A DNA stretch of 64,000 bases, taken from contig JAJEKV010000012.1 in assembly GCA_021234155.1 (NCBI GenBank), positions 10,444,448 through 10,508,447 of the forward strand, written 5' to 3'. Below, piece after piece: positions 18,676 to 30,196 of this stretch. Positions within the stretch are counted from its first letter, which is position 1; each line of letters begins with the position of its first letter. This DNA is from Isoetes taiwanensis (lineage: Eukaryota > Streptophyta > Lycopodiopsida > Isoetales > Isoetaceae). A program made the translations under genes and the position numbers. The notes beneath the pieces were generated by a model that saw only the letters and a program-made list of their open reading frames with translations, did no database searches and was not told the DNA's origin.

Positions 18676-20840
18676 AATTGCCAAGCATTTGCATAACTTT
18701 CACCTGATGCTTACATAGATTACCCTTGGCTCCCCAAGGGCAATCACAACATGCCCAATTCTTGTGTGCTCCAGCAACAAAATACGGGCCCTGTCCAAGA
18801 GTGCGCTTCGGTTTGCACTTCAGCCTCACCCTCCTCGGTTGGTAAATGTGACTTGTTCGTCACGCAATATTCGCCTCTAATTGGCGCACTCTATTATCTG
18901 TTCCTGTGAGGTGTTTACTACAAATCCATGTTCCTTCATAGACCTAGAACATAGCTATATATCAATCATTTGCAAGGTAAATATGGTAAATATGCAAGGT
19001 AAATTAGACTAGGTAGTGGTATGTAAATGTTACCTCATGTAAGCCATATGTGTCTCCACATTGTTAGTGAGAATGTAGAGCAACCACCAATTCTCCCGCC
19101 TCAAGTGCACGTTTACATATGCCTAGGCGCAACTTAAGGGCAGCATGCCATGCCTCTATGGCAGCATTGGTCTCTTGATTGGAGTGCATGTACATTCTTG
19201 TAGCCAATACCCATTCACAGATGTTCTTAGTCCACTCCTTACTCATGTAGGCCGACAATTTAGAATATTGAGGATACTTCCTCACCAACTCTTCCAATCT
19301 CTTGATAGCTTCTTTCCTAACAGCTTCCCTGTACTCATGACCATACTCATTGTCCCCTACAGGACCCTCTGTCTTGTACATTATATTCCCTAGCTCCTTG
19401 AACATTTCATTTCTATGCACCTTACTCCTTATATTTTTGCTTAGCCACTTAATCCAGGCTCTCCTCACATGCCAAATGCATATTTGCACATGCACGTTTG
19501 GGAAAACCTACAAGTGCACAATGTCAGTCCATTGTGTTAGTGTTAGAAAGTATGCAAGAAAGTATGGCAAGAAAGTATACAAGAAAGTATACTTACATTT
19601 TTTACCGCCTTGATCTCAGCATCAGCATCATCAGTAATGATGCAAGAAGGGTGCCAATCCGGATCATCCAGGCATAATGACTCCTTTAGTGCTTTCAACC
19701 ACTTAGTTATAGCCCTAGTTTTTTGAGAATTGGTTATGACATATGCCAATGGCAAGCCATTGCAATGGTCATCGAAGGCAATGAGTGTAAAAAGATAGTA
19801 CCTGGATAATAGAAACCAATAGCTCACATTGGATCTAGAATTGAAATGCTATAGCCATTTTAAATGGACTATGGAAAAGATCTAGAATGGAAATGAACAC
19901 AAAGTAGTGTACCTCTTGTCATGGCCCTATTCTTTCCAAACTTCAGCATTGCCTCTCTTTGGATTGGAGTCATCACTCCCAATTGGAACGTGTCACCATG
20001 TTCATACAAGAACACGGACTCTAGATGTTGTTGCACCCACATGTTGATGCTAGTGGGAAGGTCTTCATGTAGCTTCCAAGTGTTTCTAACAACACTCTTC
20101 TCACTGTTGTAAACATCCCGGATCTTCAGCATGTCATCCCTACACATACTATCCTTGCCATGAACATCTAGTTTAAATCTCCACCTCTCCTCGTGCATGT
20201 TCATAACACTTCGTGGGGTGTGCCAATGCACGAGCTTTTCTCTAACCCATTCCCTCAATTCCTGAGAGATCCACGGTGCTAGCTTGAATCTCATCCCTTT
20301 CTCTACGTCAGCAAATTTACCATGGCAAGGCTCACCTTGGAGATTTCTATGCTCAAACCTATAATAAGTAACTTGCGAGCATTCTGGGAGAAGGTAGAGT
20401 TGCCTAATGGTAAAATGGCATTGGCAGCCCCTACGCACACTCTCACCCCTCTCAATTCTTTTCCTGCGTGTGCCAGGTTGACGTGGTCCATTAGCAACCA
20501 GGTGAGTGTTAAACAGAAACAAAAACAACAAAAACAACAGTAAACTAGAGGAAAGGGTTTTAGAAATACATACCTTTTCATAGTTAAATAAGAATCCCTG
20601 GTTGGCCTCTTTAGCACCCTCTCGGGATTGGAACTCCTTAAGTAGAAGCTGCACGGTGCCATACAATTTCTTTGCTCTCCAAGAATGAAGTCTTCAATCC
20701 GGTTTGTTGGGAAGTAGCAGGTCCACACAAGCATTTCTCCACCTCCCTGTACAGAAGGAACCTGGTGCTCTTCTGGAAACCAGTGTAGGTTGCTGTGGTC
20801 GAAAATGCCATTAGGGGGTGACTCCACATGTATTTCAGCA
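18605..20840 (-). pseudogene. MULE/FAR1-type transposase, broken
   Basis: In coding order (right to left) the pieces are: a FAR1-like zinc-binding N-terminus (RRGCQCHFTIRQL and EPCHGKF), interrupted by a probable intron with donor GTATGT near 20573; the DDE core with FDDHCNGLPLAYVI (first Asp about 19771), CIITDDADAEI (second Asp about 19630), CIWHVRRAW, and NAAIEAWHAALK (Glu about 19156); then the SWIM zinc finger ACCDC...GNLCKH at 18750-18707. This is the standard order of plant Mutator-superfamily transposases, which cut and paste DNA through the DDE triad. Frameshifts and stops separate several pieces, so the gene is non-functional as it stands unless some breaks are introns. Confidence 0.8.
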
Positions 20841-21169
20841 CGCAGCTGGGAATGGCGAGAAAGGGAGCTCAGATATACGTTTCTTAACTCCTAAAAATAA
20901 TCTTAAGCAGATAGATACCTGTGCTATCTTCTCCTCCAGCCCCCAATCGTCGGCCATAGCTGCCAGGGGCCGCTTCGAACATCCGTCTCTGCATATGCAG
21001 CAGCACAGAGAAATTCTGGAAGACAAATGTGGGATCCCGGAGGGTGGTTTCCGACATCCGAGGTGTCAAGATCTTAATGGTTGGTCCGCATGGGCCGACA
21101 TGTTCAAACCGCCGCGACGATCCGCCCACGCTACCGCCCACCGTCGATTTTCATGCATAAAGTACGTGG

Positions 21170-21748
21170 TGATCCCGGAGGAGGGAATCACAGCAGATAT
21201 CGAACCCGGTGGGCAGCATGGTCCCACGGCCCACGGTGGTGATCCCGGAGGCGGGGATAACGCGGCCGATATCGGATCGCCGATATCGGCCCCACGGTGG
21301 TGATCCCGGAGGCGGGGATAACGCGGCCGATATCGGATCGCCGATATCAACCGTGCGTGGGTGATCCCGGAGGAAGGAATCACGACCTCAGGTATCGGTG
21401 ATCCCGGAGGCCGGGATCTCCACGGCTGATTTCGCACCAAGTATCTACCCCGCTGCAGAACGGTGATCCCGGAGGTCGGGAACTCCATGGCTGATTTCGG
21501 TACCGTTATCGGCCACGGCTTGGGGATCCCGGAGGCCGGGATCACAAGATGGTGATCCCGGAGGCGGGGAACACCACGGACGGCCCGGATGCGTCGCGTG
21601 GGCGGACGGCCCAGATTTCGCAGTCGCCACACGTGTCAAGACGGTGAAACGGGGTCCCAAACGGATTCCGCCGAGCCCGGCAAAGGATACCGAGGCCGGT
21701 ATTTTTACCTCCGGGATCCCCGAAACCAGGGTAAGACTATCCTGAGCC
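21170..21748. repeat. right TIR of the MULE
   Basis: Inverted match of 16581-17160 over about 580 bp, with the same series of GGTGATCCCGGAGGCGGGGA motifs. It ends at GAGCC followed by the AACGTTAAC target duplication. Confidence 0.9.
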
Positions 21749-21757
21749 AACGTTAAC

Positions 21758-22690
21758 TAGCATTGTGTTTTGCCACTATTCAATTGAAAATAGGGCCAAG
21801 CTTGCCTATTATATTGCCTCACAAGCATCCACCATGTGCAGATAGAAAATTAGAAGGCACCTACAAGATGGGTATGAATGCTCGGTTGAAATTCTTGGCA
21901 TTTAAATTTAGCCTCAAAGTGATCATCCTTGTCCACATTCACTAGAATTTGAACACAAAGATACTATTATGCAAGGCTATGGTAAGAAGATTGGAAGATT
22001 CAAACCCATCCTGCTCTAATTCTTGGAGCTGTTAGCAGGTGTCCCAGGCCTTTCTTGAAACATTCTTCTTGAAACATTCTTGGGCATTAGCCATAATAGG
22101 GCGCAGAAATTTTGATATATACCCAAGGGCACCAGAATCGATCGCCACCTCTAAAAACCTTGGATTGCTGAAGAAACCAAGTGATTGAGCTGGAATAGGG
22201 TATGGTCGCCTCCTATCGTGACTGCCTCTTAGGGCACGGGTCACCCCCCGTCGTGTCGGTGTGACCCCGCCATGTGTCATGCCAACCGGGCCCCTCTAGC
22301 ATTGGATGGTGGCAGGGCTTCACCACGTGTGTTTCCAATTGACGTTATATGGACGTCCTCTGGCCGTTATGGGTTGCTCCTATGCGTTAGCCTTGTGCCC
22401 CGCTGTCGTGCAACTAGTGTCTGTAGCTGTGCAACAGAATTTCACTATGTGTTAGCCCTGTTGCCCGCTGTCATGCAACTGGTGTCTATAGTTGTGAACA
22501 GATTTACACACTCGTGACTGCGTTAAGAACATTGATCATGCCAATTCGAAAGTAGAATTCAATGCCCCTTGCTTGAATTCGCGCCCATTCCAATACTCGA
22601 TTACCGGAGCCCAATTCGAATACCCAGCTCATGCTATGGCCTCCAACAGGATAAAAGGCAACTTCAGCTTCCAATTTTCAAGCTTCTCGA
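21758..22690. other. intergenic between the MULE and the pogo-like element
   Basis: No conserved gene was seen. A short tandem duplication (TATGYGTTAGCC then GTCRTGCAACTRGTGTCT) lies at about 22380-22500. It may include the left end of the pogo element, but I could not define its terminus. Confidence 0.4.
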
Positions 22691-22739
22691 CATCAGGCTG
22701 TGAGGAGCACGACAACAGACATGGTTTCCACAAGAGGTC

Positions 22740-25268
22740 ACAGGAAGGTCGATGGTGAAGCCAGCAACAGGGTACCTACAGCAAGGAAAAGGGTCACTGC
22801 ACCCAGAAGGAAGCGTCGGCCACCACAAATCAGTGCTGCATCCCTCACAATGCCACGGAGGCCAATCAAACGGGCGCAATGGACTGAAGATCAAATGGCC
22901 GACATATTGGATGAGGTTAGTGAGTATGGTATATCTGTTAGAGAGGCATCTAGAAGGTCTGGAATCCCGAAGACAACAATAAGGGACTGGCTATATGGCC
23001 GTATATCTCATAAACAAACTGGTAATCCTCAAATTCTAACAACTCTACAAGAGGAAGAATTAGTTAACTGGGCACTTTCTAGGGCGGCTGTCAAAGAGAG
23101 GGCAGCACAGAATGGAAGGGGATAACTCAGATTTTCGTGGGGTTCCTGGTAGTAAATGGTGCAAACTGTTCAAGCAAAGACATCCAGAGGTGCATAAGAA
23201 GTGCAGAGACACTAGATATAGCTCGGGCGCGTGCTATGACACAGCAGAACTTGGATAACTTCTATGCTGGTCTGAATGGTTTTCCATGCTAGGCAAAGGA
23301 ACATATAATATGCTCGGACCGCCTAACATCCAATATACGTGACAGTTTTGGCATGAGTGGTAACTATTGAGTTCCATCAAACTCCTGCATTTGATCAACC
23401 ATGATTTGTTCTCGTGCTACCTGTTTAACATGCAGAATATGTGCATGTCCTAGCAAAACTCTCATGATGCAAGAGTAGTTGGTAAAAATAATACTCTCTC
23501 CAGCATCCCAGCATATTTTGCAAATAAAAGGCCAAAAGAGATGAAAATGTTAGAATAGAATAGAATAGAATAGAATGGATTATTTATCGTCCACGGAGAC
23601 CAATTGGCCTATGGGACCCAAACAAAAAGAGAGCAGCAAGCGTATTACTGAAAAAACCCCTTCCCCGAAGGGTTTTCGAGGGAAAAACCTTAATAGTAGT
23701 AAGTATATTGGTGCACTGTATGATTGTATAGGACAATTCAATACTGTCCCGGAGTCCGTGCATCCATAACCTCCTGGAGTTATGACCCCAACAAGCCCAC
23801 AGACGCCGTATTCAATAACTCATGCAATGGTTGGCCAGTCACTAGTAACCGAACATACTGCGCTCGGATATGGGCAAACGCTGGGCAGATCTGGAGGGCA
23901 TGACATTCAACTTCAATGGCGCCCTGTTGGCAATACTGACAAAGCCTCTCCTCCCGTGCTTCTCGAGTCCAACGCCCTATCTCAATGCGAAGACGATGTG
24001 CACCCGTGCAAATGGAAGCTATAAGTCTGCGCTTCTTCATGGGCAAATGGGTGCACAAGTACTAGTGTGGGCCTCTCGTGAGCCTAGGATTGACTTGTTG
24101 CTGACAGTGTGCCAGCTAACATGCGTCAAAGCATCTGCATCCCAGAGCTTGCGAAGGAAAGTAGCATCTAGGTTATTGTTCAAGTCCTAGTTGCCACATT
24201 TTGTTGCTAGGGTCCCAGGTAGAGTATCCCCATCAAGGCCACACCTTATAATATTGGATAGCCATGGCAGCCATGTGGAGCTAGACGTAATTTTGGCAGC
24301 TAAAGGAATGGGCATTCATTTTGCCCTTCTGCCAGCCCACACATCAACCTTTGGATGTGGTATGCTTTGCACCATTCAAAGCAGCATTCAAAAGGTTGAG
24401 GTCTTCCTATATGGTTAGCAAAGGGAGGACAGAGCCAAAGAGGGAGAACATTGCAGAGCTCATTTCACAGGCCATTGAATCAGAGCTGACACCTAGCAAC
24501 ATCAAGGCGGGTTTTAGAGCAACTGGGATATGGCCTTTCAACTCGGATAAGGTTAAGCCAGGCTAGGAAAGTGGCAGGTTTGATAAGGTGCCCATAGAGC
24601 AGATTATGCAAAGTGGGGACCAGGAAGAGGCTGCCAACTTAGAGGATGAGGAATTGGAACAATTCAACATGGTTGATTTGCAACAGTTATGGGAGATACA
24701 ACAGCCTACTTGTGATCATGGTGGCCAACAGCCAATTGGTGAGCATACAAATGTAATTGAGGATGTGGACATTGCAGGTCATGGTGTGCATCCATCTCAT
24801 CGAGAAGGAGCACAAACTGGTAACCATGAGGCCATCGATGCAACCTTGAGGCCCTTATTGCAACCTGTGCTGCCAGCTCATGTCATGGGAGAAACACAGG
24901 CAGGTGTGCAGCAGGCTGAAAACCTGAGGACATCACAGGCCTATGTGCAGCAGTCTCAGGACATGTGGGCAAGGAAGAGGGGTTTAGCTCCAGATCTGAG
25001 TGGGAAGGTGCACATCTCTAGTAATGGCTTCTGTGAAGCCTTAGCCGCTAAGAGATCTAGAGGGGCGGAGGCTGAGAGACTAAAGAATGAGCAAGTTGCA
25101 GCTAGAAAAATCGAGGTTGCTAGAAGGAAATTGGAAAGGCAAGAGGCCGCCAAGAGAGCACAACAAAATAGGAAAGAAAGGGAAAATAAGAAGAAGCAGA
25201 CATTGCATTTGAAGCCTCTACTGCAAGACTTAGAGAATTCATGTACTCTAGGGGCCTTTCAAGAGTAG
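22740..25268 (+). pseudogene. pogo-type (Tc1/mariner superfamily) transposase, interrupted
   Basis: Three parts survive. The first (22740-23290) encodes a psq-type helix-turn-helix (WTEDQMADILDEVSEYGISV then GIPKTTIRDWLYG) and, after a frameshift, a second DNA-binding domain (FRGVPGSKWCKLFKQRHP...TQQNLDNFY). The middle, including the first catalytic Asp, is missing where a LINE 3' end sits (23551-24186). The last part (from about 24190) encodes HLIILDSHGSHVELDV, the second DDE Asp, then LQPLD-type PLDVVCFAPFK, GFRATGIWPFN, one in-frame TAG at 24564-24566, and a Gln-rich tail with a KER coiled coil to 25268. This order is typical of pogo/CENP-B-related transposases. It is inactive. Confidence 0.8.
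23551..24186 (-). mobile_element. 5'-truncated LINE 3' end with (ATTCT)n tail
   Basis: On the minus strand the fragment encodes the LINE C-terminal zinc domain (LRIEIGRW, then CQYCQQGAIEVECHALQICP), a 3' UTR containing TTTTCCCTCGAAAACCC, and ends in five ATTCT repeats rather than poly-A. The same C-terminus and UTR occur at 61.5-62.0 kb. It inserted into the pogo transposase gene. Confidence 0.75.
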
Positions 25269-25887
25269 ATGCAGTCTTTAGCTTTCAGAGACCAATGAGT
25301 GAAGAGATGAAGAGCAAAAGGTTGGAGGTGAGGAACGGAATGAGGATGAGGCAAGGTATGAGTCCAATTAGGCTCCAATAGTCAAAACATCATTCATGCT
25401 GGACTATGAATGTCAGCAGGTCAGTGGATTGCAGCTATGAGTGATCATACAACCCATGATAGTGAAGAAGAAGTTGAGGTTATGAGTAGCTTGGAGGATA
25501 CACACTTATGCTCAGGTGACGTTGCTGGTGTGCAGGATGTTAGCATAGAAGGGTTCCTGCCTCTGGTTAGACCTGTCCCAAATCCCATTAGTACAATGAG
25601 GTCCCCAATAGACATGGGACTTGGTCAACAAGGAGGGAGAGACACAGACACACGCTGAGATTGGCCCTGGGAATTCCATGAGGTTGGACACACAAGGTTG
25701 AGTCAATTATGCAGCAACCAATTCTGTCCCTCAATATGACCACGATAAGGCCATAGACAAGGCTAGGATCATTTGAGAAATGGTCGAAATAGGTGTGGAC
25801 AAGGACATAATCTCCCGGGCCAAGGGAATGAATGTGGAGTTTGCAAAGACTTGGAGGACAAATATATCTGAAGGCACGGGCCATTAA
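25269..25887. other. spacer between the pogo remnant and LTR element copy B
   Basis: No recognised gene. It is likely the 3' part of the pogo element plus unknown sequence; a small open frame at 25410-25658 has no features. The junction with element B is near 25888, where similarity to the gypsy protease region stops abruptly. Confidence 0.4.
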
Positions 25888-27603
25888 TTTCTATGATTTT
25901 GCCATTGGGCGCCGTGAGGGTCACCTTCCGCTTCCCACAATCAATGATGGCTCCCGCTGGGCCGAGGTACTCCATGCCGATAATCAAATCGTACTTCCCA
26001 ATGTTCAGCACCTCGGCTCCCATGGGGATGTTGATTCCTGGTAAGTCGATGTCGAAGTTTATCCTCTTGCCGGTCGTGTGCCTTACTCCCCCGTTTGCTA
26101 ACACCACGGGTCTCGGCTTTGACTTCAACGGTTTCAGCTTCAACATTTCAACCATTCTTGGGGACGCAAAGTTGTGGCTACTTTCCGAGTCTATCAGGAT
26201 TATGAATGACTTGGCCTTGGCCTTCCCTACTGTGGATATTACCTGATATTGATTCTCTGCTTGTTCTGTATCTATGGTGGCAAAGATGTGGCACTCACCC
26301 TGTATGAAATCGCGAGCTTCCCCGCCGTCGTTGTCAGAGGGAGTCTCCCATCCGCCCATTTCTGCTAGAGCTGCATTCATGACGAACGGGCAGTTCGCTG
26401 TCCTGTGGCCCGGTTGGAAGCACCTGAAGCATAGTTGCTTCTCGATGCACTCCTGCCTCTTCTCTTTAGGTATTGCCTGCAAAAAGGACCGTACCGCCTT
26501 CGAATAGTTCGATCCTTCTTGCTGCGGTTTATCCTTGAAGGATACATGCTTCCTTTCCTGCTGCTTCCCATAGTTGCCACTGTATGGGGCCTTTGCTGGT
26601 CCCGGACTAGTTGCTCTAGGGCTGTAGCTGCCCGATGCTTGGCCCTTGTCCTTGTAGTGGTGCTGTTTTGGCCCACTGTTTGGAGGCTCTGATCCTTGCA
26701 GGCTGACGGCCTTTGATTCTGCCTCCGAGACTGTTCGAGGGTTGATTGCCCTCACCAGCTTCCTTATTTCATCATTCAGCCCCTCGATATATCCTTCGAC
26801 TGCATGCCGTTCACTTAGCTTTGGCACATACAGCCTCAGCCTCATGAATTCTTCCGTGTATTTCTGCACGGACTTGTTTCCCTGCTCCAGCTTGTAAACT
26901 GTTGCATCATGTGGCATTTGTGCTCTCTTGGCACATAGTGTCGCTTGAATGCCTTTGAAAACTTCCGAAACCTGCAGCTGTCTCGGCTTAGCTTGTGTAA
27001 CTTGGCATATCCTTTCCACCATATGCGAGCTGCTCCCTTGAGGTTGGCTGTTGCCACCTTGCCCTTGTCCTTGTCCCACATCCCGTAAGCATTATCGTAC
27101 TCGTTCATCTCATCTAGCCAGGCCTCCGCCTCCATGCCTGACCTGTTGTCGCCCGAGAACTGTTCGAGTTTCCTTGCTTTCCACACATTGCTGAGTGCGG
27201 AATCTACTTTCTTTTGGTAATCTGAGGTCCCTGTGACCCTGGGTCTGCCCTCTCTGCGGTCTTGTACCTCTTCTTCCTCGGAGTCGGAGTCCGATTTTGA
27301 GCTGGTGTCGGAGGTGTCTGTGCTAGGGGACCTTCTCTTGCTCCTCTTCTTATCTTTCCCCGTCCTTCGAGGTGTTTCTTGCGGCATTTGAACGTTATGA
27401 TCTGGCCCGACTGCTGCTTGTGCCGCCAGTAAGGCTTTTATCTGCTGAAGTTCTGACTTCATTTGAGACATCTCTTCTTCTAGAGTTAGGGGGCCGAATT
27501 CCTCGAACAGGTTCCTTGCAATGGATTGCCTGTCCGGGGTCTCTTCATCTCGGTGGGGTCTCCTGTTTTGCTCGACTGTCCTTGGATCCCTAGCTGCATT
27601 CAC
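25888..27603 (-). pseudogene. Ty3/gypsy gag-protease, frameshifted
   Basis: The gag begins at 27603 with an acidic, Ser-rich N-terminus, continues with the capsid-like region (ARIWWKGYAK, FSKAFKRHYVP), and after a frameshift near 26890-27000 resumes with YTEEFMRLRLYVP. The nucleocapsid zinc knuckle CFRCFQPGHRTANC (CX2CX4HX4C type) follows, then the aspartic protease with IDSESSHNF and an [12 protein letters not shown] flap region. The catalytic motif has DSE instead of DSG, so the protease is probably dead. Sequence ends at 25888 in the protease-to-RT linker. Confidence 0.85.
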
Positions 27604-27765
27604 AAGTTGGCCATGGCCTTACGGTTAGCTTTGTTTTATTGTATTCATGTATTTGCCGATATAGTTGTGGAACAAAATTCATCAACAAAACATTTAAAAA
27701 TACCAACAAAATATATTCATATATGTAATAGCTTAATTACAACGCTACCGGGATCAAGAATCTAA
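27604..27765 (-). other. ORF3-gag spacer
   Basis: A short AT-rich spacer between ORF3 and gag. It is conserved with 59376-59500 in the second gypsy copy, including the tract GTATTTGCCGATATA, so it is a genuine part of the element. Confidence 0.6.
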
Positions 27766-28641
27766 CTATTCTTGAATTCTCCGGTAGGATGGGTTATTCT
27801 GAAGGAATTTCTTAACTTGGGCTGTTCCTACCGAACGTCCCAAGTTCCTCAGGATATTTGTTGATGACCCGCCCTGCAAGGCTGTCACCAATTCCTCTAC
27901 CCTGCGGTCGGAAGTGTAGGCCGCGGTTACTGCTAGTCTTTCCTGCCGTCGGTAGGGTACGGCGAAGTCGAAGATGTCAAACGCCATCGTTCTCTTGACT
28001 AAGATGGCGTACTCGGTGTTTGAGGCCAGCCGAGCATGTCTGCCAAAGCCTGAGAGTGCGATGAGCATGAATACTCCTTCTTCGCCCCTTGGGCTGAATT
28101 TGCGGTGTATTACCGCTATTCTCCCGTCCATCAGCAGGGGAAGATAGTATCTCAGTGACCTGTCGTTGTGCGGCGATGTTGATTCAAGGTCTTCTCGGCC
28201 TCCGACTCTATGTCTTCCTGCATATTCATCGACGTCGATCACTGTGAGTTTGCCATAGTCTCTGACTGTCGTTGTGATTCGGCGCAGGTCGATCTCGCCT
28301 CTTCTCTGAACACCTGTGGGGGCTGGTGTCGAAGAACTTGGCATCAAAATGTTCGTGGTCTTGCCACGAATTTCCATCCGTTCTTGAATGGCATAAAACT
28401 CTTCTTCGGATGGCAGGTCCCGAGCTTCCATCATTTGGCGGATGCTGCTATACGCCTGAATGTCTGAAGTCGACTCCCCGGTGTATGTGTCGGCTTCTCT
28501 GACCTGGATTGGGAAGTCGGAAGCCTCCCTGTCGATGAAGTCATCCAGATCTGGCTGTTGCCGCAGAAGATACAGCAACTCGTCATGTCGGTACTCCCTT
28601 TCTCTGCATTCCGGGAGGTTCTGGATGTCGCTCAGGAGCAA
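27766..28641 (-). CDS. retroelement ORF3, unknown function
   Basis: An open frame of 291 codons between the H3-like ORF and gag. It is charged, with an N-terminal leucine/arginine-rich helix region, a Ser/Thr-rich linker around SSSTPAPTG, then a more structured-looking half (RYYLPLLMDGRIAVIHRKFS, VFMLIALSGFGRHARL). I recognise no domain or catalytic motif. An in-frame TAG just upstream (28642-28644) separates it from an acidic stretch that probably belonged to the same protein. The final codons recur at 59500-59535 next to the second gypsy copy, with a one-base deletion, and a GKTT tract recurs in copy A. An extra ORF upstream of gag is known in some Ty3/gypsy lineages (for example Ogre), but no similarity is claimed. 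Confidence 0.5.
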   Translation of the reverse strand: MLLSDIQNLPECREREYRHDELLYLLRQQPDLDDFIDREASDFPIQVREADTYTGESTSDIQAYSSIRQMMEARDLPSEEEFYAIQERMEIRGKTTNILMPSSSTPAPTGVQRRGEIDLRRITTTVRDYGKLTVIDVDEYAGRHRVGGREDLESTSPHNDRSLRYYLPLLMDGRIAVIHRKFSPRGEEGVFMLIALSGFGRHARLASNTEYAILVKRTMAFDIFDFAVPYRRQERLAVTAAYTSDRRVEELVTALQGGSSTNILRNLGRSVGTAQVKKFLQNNPSYRRIQE

Positions 28642-28644
28642 CTA

Positions 28645-29470
28645 CTCCTGTCCGTCGATGATGATGGGGGCTAGGCTTGTGATACCTAGCCCGAGTGGGG
28701 GAGCGATTCTCAGGGTCTGCCGGTCCTGCTCGAAAATTGGCAGCTCCTGTTCTGCTAGCTTACGCTCTTCTTCAGGGTCGAGCTCGACGTATTCTTCGTC
28801 GTCAGAGTCGATCGCTTCATCATCTGTCCTTCCCTCTTGTTCTGTAACGGATCCATGGTAGACCGCTCGAGTATTCGAACCTTGAATGTGCCTGTGGGGC
28901 GTTCCCGAGACACCGGCATAAATGGGTAGAAGCGACTACTCATAAACGTCTAGACGGTTTTGCCCAGTTGGTTAAGGGCATGTCGGTTAGGAACGTTACA
29001 TGTTCTGCTTGGTATTGCAGTCGTAGTTGACCCTCTGCTAAAGAGGCTAAGGGGTCTACCTCCATGGGAGGGATCGAAGTTTCGCCCATGAGGTTCTGGG
29101 CCCGGTAGAAAAGAAAAATGGCTAGGGCAGTGGTGTAGGAAAAATACTTGTTCCTATTAGCTGTTAGGACCATGTATTCTGGCAACCTCTGAGCTTTATT
29201 GGTCAGATATTTGGCGATGTTGGGGACATCACCTAAGGCTGCTTGGAGGGACTGCCTGGGGACAAAATATCCTGTGCATGGGGGAAGCTGTACTAGGGAC
29301 GGTCCTACCCTAGCTTGGAATTCAGTCATAACTTCCCTATAAGCTGGGGTTGCTTGCAATGTGGCTTGGATATCTATCTCTTTTCGGAAAACCTGAAAAA
29401 TTTCATTGATGTCTGCCTCAGCTACATGGGCACTGGCGCTGTACCATTAAAATCAGCAGTTGCCATGGAT
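28645..29470 (-). pseudogene. retroelement ORF2, frameshifted
   Basis: Reading begins near an ATG at 29465 (MATADFNGTAP), shifts frame, and continues as FQVFRKEIDIQATLQATPAY and the 139-codon frame 29359-28940 (QAALGDVPNIAKYLTNKAQR; FLFYRAQNL). It then continues in other frames through an acidic DSDDEEYVELDPEEERK stretch up to the TAG before ORF3. The pieces look like one decayed upstream ORF that may have been continuous with ORF3. No known family was recognised. Confidence 0.4.
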
Positions 29471-29784
29471 CTAGAGCGGGTTGGACTAACAAACAGATGC
29501 AGAAGCGCCTCAGGGAGCTGGAAGATCGCCTAGAAGGTCGGGAGCAGACTTGTAGGGTGCTAAGTGAGAAATGAGGGCCTATTTATAGACAAAGGAAAAA
29601 AAAACCCTAATTTTTGGATAGCTTGAAACAATCTTAGTGTTGGGCGATTCTTACCTATCTTGGGGTCAAAATGAGGATTGGAAAGCTACTTTGAGGTTTT
29701 GTGCATGAATAGGATGGTCTAATGAACCTATTGCAACCATCTGGAGGTCAGTTGGGTGTTGGATGGAAGAGAAAATGCTAGAAG

Positions 29785-29851
29785 GTCTCACACGATGCGC
29801 CTGGGGCTCGACCTAAATTTTAGGTTCGACTTCTGGCGCATGGTGTGAGAC
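29785..29851 (-). repeat. 67-nt hairpin unit, copy B no. 1 (downstream of H3 ORF)
   Basis: The 17-nt arm GTCTCACACGATGCGCC faces GGCGCATGGTGTGAGAC with one mismatch. An inner palindrome CGACCTAAATTTTAGGTTCG sits in the loop, so the unit folds as two stacked helices. Confidence 0.85.
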
Positions 29852-29987
29852 ATTTGGCCTATCTTGGTCAATACTTGTCCAATCTGGATGAACTAAGGGT
29901 CAAATTATGCTAGTCTCATCGAGTTAGGCAAGATTGACTTCTTACTTGATCGATTTGGAGGTGTTTTGGTCTAGTTTAGATGTGAAG

Positions 29988-30054
29988 GTCTCACACGATG
30001 CGTCCAGGGTTCGACCTAAATTTTAGGTTTGGCCTCTAGCACATGGTGTGAGAC
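29988..30054 (-). repeat. 67-nt hairpin unit, copy B no. 2 (downstream of H3 ORF)
   Basis: Same architecture and length as the unit 203 bp away: outer arms GTCTCACACGATGCG and CACATGGTGTGAGAC, inner GACCTAAATTTTAGGTT. Spacing between the two matches the copy A pair (1652 and 1865). Confidence 0.85.
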
Positions 30055-30196
30055 ATTCCTCACTAATTGCTCTAAATATGTCCAATTTGACTGAAACAAA
30101 AGCCATTACTTGCTAATTCAACTTAGTTAAGTACATTTATACACATAATCTACTCAAAAACACTTTGTATTAAACAAAATTTTATTGTTTACAAAA

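Larger units (their letters stand above)
16581..21748. mobile_element. Mutator-like element (MULE) with ULP1 and SWIM domains
   Basis: The element has long terminal inverted repeats beginning GGCTCAGGATAGTCTTACCC and is flanked on both sides by the identical 9-bp sequence AACGTTAAC (16572-16580 and 21749-21757), the 9-bp target duplication expected of Mutator transposition. It is 5168 bp long. Inside are a degenerate MULE transposase (minus strand) and a ULP1-type cysteine protease region (plus strand), a combination known from Kaonashi-type MULEs in plants. The two genes converge. The transposase carries frameshifts, so the element looks non-autonomous now, but the intact target duplication shows an ordinary insertion. 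Confidence 0.9.

Noticed and set aside
21066-21632. Open frames within the MULE TIRs as genes
   Set aside because: They are translations of GC-rich repeated motifs (repeated PPGSP-type residues) in the inverted repeats.
16590-21740. CRISPR-like array in the regularly repeated CCGG motifs
   Set aside because: Motifs are TIR and tandem-repeat components in both orientations with unequal spacing, in a eukaryotic transposon.
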